Assembly: GCA_009823505.1 (NCBI GenBank)
Contig: VZQC01010425.1
Coordinates: forward strand, 589,900-653,899
DNA length: 64,000 nucleotides
Direction of reading: 5' to 3'
Source: Rhizomys pruinosus
Taxonomy: Eukaryota > Chordata > Mammalia > Rodentia > Spalacidae
The notes beneath the pieces were generated by a model that saw nothing but the letters and a program-made list of their open reading frames with translations, was not told where the DNA came from and made no database searches. The translations under genes were made by a program, and so were the position numbers. Shown here one piece after another: positions 35,028-44,864 of the stretch; the stretch's first letter is position 1; each line of letters opens with the position of its first letter.

Positions 35028-36335
35028 AAAGTCTTTCACAAGACAGGAAGAAAGTTATGGTCTATGGTCCTTGTGCATCTGCCCATATCAGGCTGTCTTT
35101 CTCAGCCCCATGTCTCTCTCAAGTGAGACAGTTTTATAAATATTTTCTGAGGATTCAGAGAAAGGAAGGTTAAGCACCCCCTTCTGGTAGGGGACTAGGA
35201 TAGTGGGTAGGCTATTACTCCATCCACCTGCGTTTCTTGTGGGGATAAGTTTTCACTTTTCCAATCTTTACTTTTTTTCTAAACTTTAACTTCGATTGCT
35301 GCAGGTGCAAGGGAATCATTAACCTAATTGTATTCCTGCATGCTTTGTCAGGTAGCTGGGAAAAACTTTCTGCTTTTAAATTTGTTCTATTCACTACAAT
35401 TTTTCTCCTTTTCCATCATAAATAAATCCACCTGTACACACACATACACACATCAGCTAGACTCTGAGACCAACTGAACTGAGGCCATGCCCATCAATGA
35501 TGGGACACCAGCATGCTAATTCTAACTCAGAAAATTTAGGGCCAGCAACTGCCCAATAAAGAGGTATGCTGCTTCACAGCCCACCCACTATACTCCCTGG
35601 ATGTGCCAGTACACAGGACAGACAGTCTCTGCACAAGCAGGGAAAAATAACTAAAAGCAAAAGGCCACAGAGTGGGTCAAAATGGCAAACAGCCACCTGC
35701 TCTTCAGTACAACAACTAAAAAAAAGATGGCTTAGGGTTTAAAAGGCAAACGTAGGACTGGGAGAGTTAAAAACCAGAATGCTGTTGTAGCTACCCACAT
35801 CAGCCCAGCTGCGTGCCTTCATCTACCAGAAAAACTATGACTCCCATAATGCTCTGAACCTGTCACAGCCATGTTAACTACCTGTTGTTCAAAATTCCAG
35901 CCACACCCAGAAACTTCAAAGCTTCCAAGGATTCAATTAAATGTGTTTTTTCTCAAACAGATCTCCTAAAAATACAGAAAGATTATATATATTCAAACTT
36001 TATTGTGCCTTGTCTTATGGTGCTTATTTGAAACAGTTTTTTTAATTGTACTGTTCCTTCCATATCAATTGTTATCTGAAGATAAGTATTGTGTTATGGC
36101 CATTCACAATCTATTATGTTAAAATCTGTCCCAAGCATGCTTAATAAGATATTAAATTTTTAAATCTCATGCATGGGTAACTAAAAACATCATTAAATAA
36201 AAAAAAAAATCTACAATTAATTTAAAAAGTCTTAGGCAATTTTGGAGTGTTTCAAATGTGTTTTCACCTTTTAAAATTCATAGGTTCCCAAACCACATGG
36301 TGTGTTATCTATCACTGAGATGAAATAACAAGTCA
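35028..36335. other. Unassigned, probably retroviral leader then unclassified DNA
   Basis: 35028-35290 may be retroviral leader. 35400-35990 is GC-richer without a recognisable frame. I see no intact gene. Confidence 0.3.
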
Positions 36336-36568
36336 CGGGCTGGAGAGATAGCCTAGCGGTTAAGAGCACCGACGCTCTTGCAGAGGACCCGGGTTCGATC
36401 CCCAGCACCCACATGGCGGCTAAGAACCATCTGTAACTCCAATTCCAGGAGAACTCCAGTTCCAGGGGAATCTGAGACCCTCTTCTGACCTCCGCGGCAT
36501 TGCACGACACGGGTGCACAGACCTGCATGCAAACAATATATTCATACACATACAAAAAAAAAAAAAAA
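36336..36568 (+). mobile_element. B2 SINE, sense
   Basis: Intact A and B boxes, internal duplication and an A-rich tail. A 14-bp direct repeat gaaataacaagtca at 36322-36335 and 36569-36582. Confidence 0.92.
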
Positions 36569-36582
36569 GAAATAACAAGTCA

Positions 36583-37879
36583 CTCTAAATCATGTTTGTA
36601 TTTAACTGCCTTTTAAATCAACCTAAAATAACACCATTTTAAAGTTTCAGCACCCTGAAATAGAAAACAGGTGGATTTTTATGGAGATTTTTCAAGCCAT
36701 CCCAGTCTGACAAAAAGCTTTAACACTAATAAAATGTTCTTTAGCAAGAATTGATTATTAAAAATGTCAGTGAAAAATACTCTAAAGTTTTGGTTTAAAA
36801 ATTTACTTGTTATGATTTTTATCGCCTAGATAACTTAGTGTTTCAAATTCAGTAAAGGCTAATTCTAAGACTAAGATTAACATTTTTTTCTCCCTAACTC
36901 AGTTCTGTTAATTTATTTAAATAAATAATAATAAATTAATTACTTTATTAAGCGTAAGTAAAAATTTACACATGTGAAAATTCAAAATTCTCTACTGTCC
37001 TCTAATGGTCAACACCCAAAACGAATCTGTACAAACACATTCTATGAAGTTTATACCTTAAAGTGATGTATCTAGGGGTTGTAATAAACAAAGGTTAAAA
37101 TCATATACATAAACTTTATTTTTTCAGGATCAAATCTTAATCAGGTAACAAAAATCACAATGTATGTGTAGTCAAGGTTTATCTAAATTATGTTTACTTT
37201 TATCCAAATTTAATTACACAGTACATGATGGTAAAGTTAATTACTTATGTTATTTAACAATTGATCAAATATTATCAACATAAAATATTAGTTGCACTTA
37301 TATTGATTAAAAAATACAAGTTATTATTTTTGCTCTTAATTTATACTAAATTTCCAGGTGACAGCCTTAACATTGATGTATATCAGTGTTCCCAATGTCT
37401 TTCTCTGACGTTATCTGTAACATTCCCTTTTTACTTATAAGATAGCTTAGACTTAAAGGACTGGATTTCACCTCTTAATCAAGAATGGACCATGGAACCC
37501 TGGCTACTGTATGGATGTGTAGTATTATTGTCTTTTTAAAAATGTAAAAGTCTTTTCAATTCTCCTCAAATAAAAAGGGGAACATTAATATAAATCTCTC
37601 AAAAGTACAGCTAAACTTCTTCCTTACATTAAGAGACATAAGATCTCTAGGAGGCATACTTTATTTCCCAAAAACATATATTAAAACATGCATCAAAGTC
37701 AGGGACTGTACTGGCTGGGGCCTGTCCCAAAAGCCAACTGTTTCAGTAAAAAATAAACAGCTGTCTTTTATCACAGCCAGAAATCAGGCCCATTAGATCT
37801 ATCAAGGCTACAAAATTTTAAAGGGCCATGGGTAAACATACCAAGTAATAAAATTGGTATATTATTTTGTTTTTCTTTT
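36583..37879. other. Unassigned AT-rich DNA
   Basis: No coding frame or recognisable repeat family. Possibly decayed internal retroviral sequence; not shown. Confidence 0.35.
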
Positions 37880-39929
37880 TTTTTCTTTAATTCTCATTTG
37901 TATTTTTCATTGTTAAGAAATTCACAATATAAGAGCAGAGTTGTTTTAAGATCACATTAATGTTGCTCAGTTTGCCATGTATTTAGGCAATCTTCTCTAG
38001 CATCCACAGATGAGGTATACCATTTGTCCTTTGTTTTTTCTGGACTGTGTTCCTTCCTTTAGCATATCTTCTAGCTCCATCCATTTACCTGCAAAGTTCA
38101 TGATGTCATCTTTCCTTACCACTGCCTAGAACTCCTTTGTGTAGATGTACCACATTTTCTCTATCCACTCACAAGTTGAGGGGTACTTGGGTTGGTTCCA
38201 GCACTTTGCTATTGTGAAGAGAGCTGCAATAAATATGGCTGTGCATGTATCTCTGTGGTAAGATAACTCTTGTGGTTATATACCAAGGAGTGGTATCGCT
38301 GGGTCAGGTAGGACTCTCATTTTGATTCTTCTAAGGGTTCTCCATATTGCTTTCCATAGTGGCTGTAAGAGATTGCATTCCCATCATCAGTGGATGAGTG
38401 TTTCCCTTTCCCCACAACCTCTCCAGCACTTGATATCTTTTGTTTTCTTGGTCCTAGCCAGTCTCATTGGAGTGAGATGACATCTTAAAGTGGTTTTCAT
38501 TCGCATTTCCTTAATTATTAGCGATGTTGAACACTTTTTAAAGATGTTTCTCAGCCATCTCTAATTCCTCACTTGTGAAGATTCTGTTCAGTTCTTTGCT
38601 CCTTCTTTTGAGTGTGCCACTTGTTTTCTTTCTTCTTTGTATTTGAGTAGTTTATATACTCTGGAAATCATTGCTTTGTCAGATGTATCTGAGGTGAATG
38701 ATTCCTCCCGCTCTGTGAGTTTTCTCTTCACTTCATTGATTGTTTTTTTTTTTTTTATGTACAGAAGCTTTTGAGTTTAATGAGGTCCCATTTGTCAATC
38801 GTCAATCTTATTTCTTGTGCAGCTGCTGTCTGATTTAGGATGTCTTTTCCTACACCTATGTCTTGTAGTCTGCTGCCAAATATTTTTTCTATCATGTTAA
38901 GGACTTTGATCCATCTGGAGTTGACTTTTGTACAGAGCGAGAGATAAGGGTTTAAATTTATTCTTCTAAAAGTTGTGATACAGTATTCAAAACACCACTT
39001 GATGAAGATGCTCTCTTTCCTCCATTGTGTCTTCTTGGTCCCCTTGTCAAATATGTGGTTGTTGAAATTTTATGTGCTCAGGTTTGGATATTCAGCTTTG
39101 TTTCCCTGGACAACAGGTCTGTTTTTGTGCCAGTACCAAGCTGTTTATATGATTATAGCCTTGTAATATATTTTGAAGTCTGGTATAGAGATCATCCCTA
39201 TATTGCTCTTTTCACTTAGGCTTGCTTTGGCTATTTGGGGCCTTTTGTTTTTCCATATGAAATTAAAGAGTATTTTTTCCAAGCCTGTGAAGAAACCCTT
39301 GGGGATTTTACTTGGGATTACATTGCATCTGTATATTTGCTTGGATAGAATGGACATTTTTACAATGTTAATTTTCCCAATCCATGAGCATGGGAGGACT
39401 TTCCATCTTCTGATGTTTTCTTCAGTTTCTTTTTTCAGTGGTTTAAAGTTTTTGTTTGTTTGTTTGTTTGTTTTGTTTTGTTTGGGCGATCTTTGGTGTC
39501 TTTGGTTATGTTTGTTCCTTGGTATCTCATTGTTTATGAAGCTATTTTGAGTAAGAAGGTTTCCTTGTATTACTTCTTCAGTTGTTTGTTGTTGGCATAA
39601 ATAAAGGCTACTGATTTTCTAGGTTAATTTTATATTCTGCCACTTTATTGAAACTCTTAATCATTTCTAGGAGTTTTCTGGTGGAGTTTTTAATATTCCT
39701 TAGGTAAACCATCATATAAGCAGCAAAAAGTTATAGCTTGACATCCTCTTTTCCAATTAGTACTCCTTTAATTCCTTTTCTTGCCTTATTGCCATAGCAA
39801 GTGTTTCAAACACTACATTGAAGAGGAGTGTGGAGAGGTGGCAGCCTTTCCAAGTTCCTACCTTTAAGATGAATGTTTTTGTCTCTTCTCCATTTAGGAT
39901 GATGTCGGCTGTGGATTTCCTGTGTATGG

Positions 39930-40287
39930 TGTGGTGGTTTGAATGAGTGTCCCCCATAGGCTCTAGCTATTCAGACATTTGTCTCCACTTGGTGGCGCTG
40001 TTTTTCGAGGTCATGTAGGGTGTGGCCATGCTAGACGAAGTGCTTTGTTGGGGGCAGGTTTAGTGAGTTTTAACAAGCCTCGTGGTCTACAGTTGCTCCC
40101 TCTGCTTCCTGTGCTCTTTGCGAGATGTGACCCTCAGTTTGCTGCTCCGGTCTCCAGCTGCCATGCCTCCCACCACAATGGACTCTAATTCCCTGGAACC
40201 ATCATTTGTAACCTCAAATAAGCTCTTACTTTTATAAGTTCCTTTGTCATGGTGCTATATCACAGCAACAGAAAAGTGACTTATACA
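39930..40287 (+). repeat. 5' LTR of the ORR1-like MaLR
   Basis: 358 bp, starts TG and ends ACA. It has an aataag-like signal and ttataagttcctttgtcatggtgc, shared with ORR1 LTRs. It differs from the 3' LTR by point changes and a roughly 10-bp indel near 40007-40020. Confidence 0.9.
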
Positions 40288-40292
40288 GTAAT

Positions 40293-40925
40293 TTGGTACC
40301 AGAGAGTGGGCTATTGGCTGTGAAGAACCTGACCATGTGGATGTTTGGAGAAATGTGGAAGACTTTGGAACATTGGGCTAGAAAAGCTGTTGACTACTGT
40401 AAGCAGAGCTTAAAGGGACATTATAGTGGAGGCCTGGAAGAAAGCATGGCTGCAAAAGATGTGGTTCCAGGGGACAATAAAGACTTAGGCAGCAACTGGG
40501 ATATTTTGATAAAGAGTCAGGCAGCAGTTTGCCTGCAACCCAAATGCTTGCCTGATGCTAAGTTGAAAAGCAATGGACTGATGTCTTTGGCGGAGGATAT
40601 TTCAAGACAGCCTAGTGTAGAAATGGTGGTAGGGATTTTATTAGTGAATATTGTGCAGATCTACAGTGAAGAAAAGCGGATGGGGCAGAAAGAAATGCAG
40701 AATGTACAGTTTGGATATCATAACTGCACTAGGAAGATTAAAGGTGGGGCCAAGGCATGTGAAGGAGAGGCTCCCTTTCATAAGGAGACTAAAGTGACTA
40801 AGGAGAGGCCAGGAGATTTACAAGTAAGAAAAAGAATCAGTACCTTCAGGGCAAGACCACACCCAGCTAATCCTCCAACAAATCCAGGGCAGAGAAAAGT
40901 TGTAAATGTGGTTGAAATAGGCTAG
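40293..40925 (+). CDS. 210-codon frame in the MaLR internal region (gag-like origin?)
   Basis: A frame opening five bases after the 5' LTR, in the primer-binding segment, and running 210 codons without a stop. It is mostly hydrophilic with a Pro/Lys/Arg-rich C-terminal third (KERPGDLQVRKRISTFRARP). MaLR internal regions derive from ERVL gag and are usually broken in this class, so the length is unusual. No zinc knuckle or protease motif is seen. It may be a surviving gag-derived frame or chance in a young copy; I give it no function. Confidence 0.35.
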   Translation: MVPESGLLAVKNLTMWMFGEMWKTLEHWARKAVDYCKQSLKGHYSGGLEESMAAKDVVPGDNKDLGSNWDILIKSQAAVCLQPKCLPDAKLKSNGLMSLAEDISRQPSVEMVVGILLVNIVQIYSEEKRMGQKEMQNVQFGYHNCTRKIKGGAKACEGEAPFHKETKVTKERPGDLQVRKRISTFRARPHPANPPTNPGQRKVVNVVEIG

Positions 40926-40995
40926 GGTCCATCCCAAAATTGCAGCCAAACTTGGCAGTTTCATTCGCGTGGTGCTGGCTTTAGAGGTATGAATT

Positions 40996-41439
40996 TTGCA
41001 AGAGGGAAGGGGTCATCAGTTCTTCCTCCACGGTTTCAGAGAGCTGCCAAGGTCAGGCAGAGCGAAACAGGGGTGTCTTAAAGTAGGCCCTGATAGGCCA
41101 TTGCATGAAGCTGTGAATGTGAAGTCTGGTTGGCAGTGGAGACCCCAAGAAGACTTTCGAGATGCCAGGCCTGTGAGATATTTGCCAAGGAGAGCTGCAT
41201 ACAGAGAGTGGTCCCAGCCTAAGAAAGAGACGTATGTTGCAAGCAAAGCTGGAAGAGTTGAGCCATCTAAGCCCTTTGGAAGTAAAGTCCCAGAAGTTGC
41301 ATGTGGAGTTACTGGACTTGGTGTTTGCCCTGCAGGTTTTCGGTCTTGTTTTGGTCTGGTATTTCCTCACTGTGCCTCTATTCCTCCCTTTTGGCACGGG
41401 AATGTGTATTCGGTTCCACTGTATGCTGGGAGTATGTAA
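40996..41439 (+). CDS. 147-codon frame in the MaLR internal region
   Basis: A second open frame 70 bp after the first and in a different phase (first frame start 40293, this one 40996). It is Arg/Lys-rich at the N-terminus and hydrophobic near the end. The 3' part overlaps the ttgccctgcaggttttcgg segment that I associate with ORR1/MT internal sequence. Coding status is uncertain; it may be a non-coding retrotransposon spacer. Confidence 0.25.
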   Translation: MQEGRGHQFFLHGFRELPRSGRAKQGCLKVGPDRPLHEAVNVKSGWQWRPQEDFRDARPVRYLPRRAAYREWSQPKKETYVASKAGRVEPSKPFGSKVPEVACGVTGLGVCPAGFRSCFGLVFPHCASIPPFWHGNVYSVPLYAGSM

Positions 41440-41621
41440 TTTGTCTTTTGATTTTACAGGAGCTTACAGTTTGGGAGATTGGCCTGAGTCTCAGAAGAGA
41501 ATTGGACTGTGGACGTTTGAATGGCATTGAGACTGATAAAGACTGTGGGGACTTTTAAGGTTGGACTAAATGCATTTTACATTTTATATGGTCAGGAGCC
41601 TAAGGGGGCCAGTGAGTGGAA

Positions 41622-41970
41622 TGTGGTGGTTTGAATAAGTGTCCCCCATAGGCTCTAGGTATTCAGACATTTGTCTCCACATGGTGGCGCTGTTTTTGGA
41701 GTGTGTGGCCATGCTAGAGGAAGTGCGTTGTTGGGGGCAGGCTTAGTGAGTTTTAACAAGCCTCGTGGTCTACAGTTGCTCCCTCTGCTTCCTGTGCTCT
41801 TTGTGAAATGTGACCCTCGGTTTGCTGCTCAGGTCTCCAGCCTCCATGCCTCCCACCACAATGGACTCTAATTCCCTGAAACCGTCAATCATAAACTCAA
41901 ATAAACTCTTCCTTTTATAAGTTCCTTGGTCATGGTGCTTTATCACAGTAACAGAAAAATGACTAATACT
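41622..41970 (+). repeat. 3' LTR of the ORR1-like MaLR
   Basis: 349 bp, same start as the 5' LTR. It ends in tactaatact-like sequence directly before the TATGG duplication. Confidence 0.9.
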
Positions 41971-42083
41971 TATGGCTTCGATTACATTGAAGAATGATCC
42001 CTCTAATCCAATTCCCTCTAGGACTTTAAGCACTAAGGGATGCTGGATTTTATCAAAGGCTTTTTCTGCATCAATTGAGATGT

Positions 42084-42345
42084 GCACTCAAGTCTCACAG
42101 TAGCAACAGGCACACCTTTTATACCAGCTAACAGGATGACTCCGCCCCCACAGCCACACAAGACAATGATTTAATCAAACAAATGAGACAATAAACCTAG
42201 AGATAGAATGATTAAACAATCCACCTGGCTGCAGTGCCCGACTCCTACCTGTGCTTCAGGTGGTCCTGAGAAATCCCGGATCTAAGCACTGTGCACTCCT
42301 CTGTTTTCCATACTTAATGTTAAAGGGCTAAAATATTTTATTCTT
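42084..42345. other. Unclassified segment at the L1 right edge
   Basis: The L1 ends at 42083, where tgcactcaagtctcacag begins a different sequence with ctccgcccccacagcc. It might be an antisense LTR fragment; I cannot assign it. The last 16 bases are the left B2 target-site duplication. Confidence 0.3.
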
Positions 42346-42588
42346 TTTTTATTTTTTAAACTTATTTTCGTATGTCTATGAATGTGCTGTCTGCATGTAG
42401 GTTTGTGCACCCATGTCTTGCAGTGCCGTGGAGGTCAGAAGAGGGTCTTGGATTCCCCTGGAACTGGAGTTCTCCTGGAATTGGAGTTACAGATGGTTCT
42501 TAGCCACCATGTGGATGCTGGAGATAGAACCCTAGTCCTCTGCAAGAGCAGTCGGTGCTCTTAACCGCTAGGCTATCTCTCCAGCCCC
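42346..42588 (-). mobile_element. B2 SINE
   Basis: Antisense B2 with a 16-bp direct repeat aaaatattttattctt at 42330-42345 and 42589-42604. It carries the internal duplication. Confidence 0.92.
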
Positions 42589-42604
42589 AAAATATTTTAT
42601 TCTT

Positions 42605-43255
42605 AAATGGACTTTAATTAGCCTTTCTCTGTTTATCTACTAAAATGTGCTTATGATTATTGATGTAATTTCTACAAAAAATAACACTCAGTAATGTAAA
42701 AGATAATGGTATTTCTAACCACCTGTGCCATGCTCATAGCACAACCTGATATAATAAATAATGCTCACTTAAGTGTTTATGCTTTTACCATTCATATTTA
42801 ATCAGTAAAATTGGAGAAAATATCCCCAGACCTAAACCGTTGCTATGCCTGAGGCAACCTACTAGGCCCTGCCCTGCTTTGTCCCAGGCCCTTGTGCAAC
42901 TTCCACCAGGCCCTGGTCCTCTGCCTTCTGATAAAAAAAAATACTTTGAACTGAGCTGCCAAACTCCTGTATGGAGATGCTGGGGCAGATTTCAATGGTG
43001 CCAACTTCAACAAAAGAATGGACTCTGCATTCCATCCACCCCCCTCTTCCTCTCCAAAGCCTAGGAGTCACTACAGAAAAAGCCTGCCAGAGGCCAAAAG
43101 GATAGTTGTAAACTCTCACAGAATGGACTTTATTTCATCAATATAATTACATGTACACATCCTTCCATCCAAATTTAAGATTTTGAGTGTACACCTACAA
43201 TCACCATCTATGTTAGGGGGGATCAAATAATACCTGTATATCTTGGGCGGGAGGA
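42605..43255. other. Unassigned, possible retroviral internal remnant
   Basis: No convincing coding frame. The CT-rich part at 42840-43070 has short frames on both strands without motifs. Confidence 0.3.
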
Positions 43256-43268
43256 GAAATGTTGCTTT

Positions 43269-43517
43269 TTTAAATTATTTTTTATTTTTTTTTATTTCTG
43301 TATGTGTATCAATGTACTGTCTACATGCAGGTCTGTGCACCCGTGTCGTGCAACGCCGCGGAGGTCAGGAGAGGGTCTGGGATTCCCCTGGAGCTGGAGT
43401 TCTCCTGGAGTTGGAGTTTCAGACGGCTCTCGGCTGCCATGTGGGTGCTGGGGATCGAACCCGAGTCCTCTGTAAGAGCGGTCAGCACTCTTAACCACTA
43501 GGCCATCTCTCCAACCC
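43269..43517 (-). mobile_element. B2 SINE
   Basis: Antisense B2, CpG-rich, with direct repeat gaaatgttgcttt at 43256-43268 and 43518-43530. Confidence 0.92.
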
Positions 43518-43530
43518 GAAATGTTGCTTT

Positions 43531-44118
43531 AAAAAGGAAAAATGTCACTTACATGTCTATGTCTTGGGGAAGGAAAAATGTTTACTTTATATAAGGGTTA
43601 TTGACAAAGAACTATTACCTGTCTCCAGTTTCCTGTACCCTCAACCCAAGTCCCTCTAGGAGCTATGCCTAACCCTCAAGCCACGTAAATACTCCCTTTT
43701 GTTAGGACCAATCTCCGCCTTCAGTGGTCAGCTTCCTGATTTGTTAAAAGCCAAATTAATAATCTCACTAGAGTTACAGCCCAGAGTTTCCTGTGCCAAT
43801 ATCAGCCATCCTTAAAAGTTATTTGGAGGAAAATGACAGCATTGCCACATCTTAATAAAAATGAAGGGGGAGCTATGGGGATGAAGCCTTGTCTGGCTAG
43901 ATCAGGATCTGAATTCCACCATGCTGATAATTATTTGCAGCTGGGATGGGAGGGGTTTTCTGTTCACTGAACAAAGCCCCATATCCCGATGTATAAGCAG
44001 ATGCCATACCTCCTAACACACATGAGATTTGTACTGCTCTGGTAGGAGCTGCGTTGGCTTGTGCTTAATAACAGTATGTGACAACAGTGCTTTTTTCTTA
44101 ATAAAAAGAAAAGGGGGA
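43531..44118 (+). other. Retrovirus-like 3' end with two polypurine-tract-like runs
   Basis: aaaatgaagggggagct at about 43858 and aaaagaaaagggggagct at about 44102 both resemble the polypurine tract that precedes a 3' LTR. The second is directly followed by the LTR at 44119. The 245 bp between them end in a poly(A)-signal-like cttaataaaaag, as an LTR would. No env frame is recognised. Confidence 0.4.
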
Positions 44119-44582
44119 GCTGTGAGGATTCCATTTGGTAGAGGCACTTACAAAGTCAGCTGACAACCTCCAGCACTCAGCCCAGAGTCCTGCTGAATTT
44201 CTGCTTGCTTTCAGAACCTGCCTGGAACCACTGTCTTTGATGCTTTGGGCAAAACATTGTCATCTTCCTGTAATTATCTGGACTATATGGTGTAAATTCC
44301 TTTATGCCCCAACCCCAAGTCACACTTCACAAAGTCCAGTATAAATACCCTGGATTGTAAAAATAAAGTAGATTTTAATCCTCAGTGGAATATCACCCGA
44401 CCTCGTTCTTGAATCCATACTTTACTTGTTCTTTTTTTTCTCTTTCTTCAGGCTTTCCAATACCTCTTCCTCTCCCTACCTTCCAGGGCTAAGACCTGGG
44501 TCACTGACCCGCTGGCCAGAGTGAGCCCAGGTAACTTGCTGTCCTAGGAAAATGTGGGCTCTGATCAAATGTAGGAAGAACA
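44119..44582 (+). mobile_element. LTR related to 33424-35008
   Basis: Starts tgtgaggattccatttgg. It has a TATA tataaata at about 44341, a poly(A) signal aataaag at about 44361, and a U5 with ggctttccaatacctcttcc. It is preceded by a polypurine run, which suggests a 3' LTR. The right boundary is approximate. Confidence 0.65.
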
Positions 44583-44859
44583 TCAAAAGACTGCACCATT
44601 CCACAATCATTGAAGCCCTCCATCAGGGCAAAATGATGTGGCATTGGTACTTTGTCGAGATTCAATGTCAGGCAGCTACACCTTAGAGCAGAAAATGACC
44701 TGCAGCAAAAACCAACTCAACTTATATTTGATTGCCATGTTTGTGCATGGATACCTCTCCAAGTAGACTTGGGGACCCTGGGTAGTACAAGAATTGGACA
44801 CAGATGCTTGTGAATTAGATTCACATAGTCATTGCTTATGTTTATTCCTTATGTTTACT
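44583..44859 (+). other. Sequence between LTR and MaLR; gene content not recognised
   Basis: About 280 bp with no assigned frame. It could be host flank or retroviral internal sequence; the same segment continues at 47020 after the MaLR insertion. Confidence 0.3.
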
Positions 44860-44864
44860 GTTGG

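Larger units (their letters stand above)
39930..41970 (+). mobile_element. Complete ORR1-like MaLR retrotransposon
   Basis: Two LTRs (39930-40287 and 41622-41970) flank a 1.33-kb internal region. The element has a 5-bp target-site duplication TATGG (39925-39929 and 41971-41975), as expected for ERV3/MaLR integration. The LTRs begin tgtggtggtttga and look about 90% identical by eye. The ttggtaccagag primer-binding-like sequence follows the 5' LTR, and a purine run taagggggcc precedes the 3' LTR. The target is an antisense L1. Confidence 0.92.
37880..42083 (-). mobile_element. L1 LINE, antisense, split by an ORR1-like MaLR
   Basis: Reversed ORF2 from its 3' end (about 38040) to the RT region, interrupted at 39929 and resuming at 41971-42083 in the correct position. 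Only about 100 bp of 3'UTR lies at the left. Some antisense frames persist (39145-39357, 39757-39957), but none is long. The break by the MaLR shows that the L1 was already present. Confidence 0.85.

Noticed and set aside
41053..41397. 114-codon minus-strand frame and other shadows in the MaLR
   Set aside because: Antisense to a longer sense frame in the retrotransposon, with no domain evidence.
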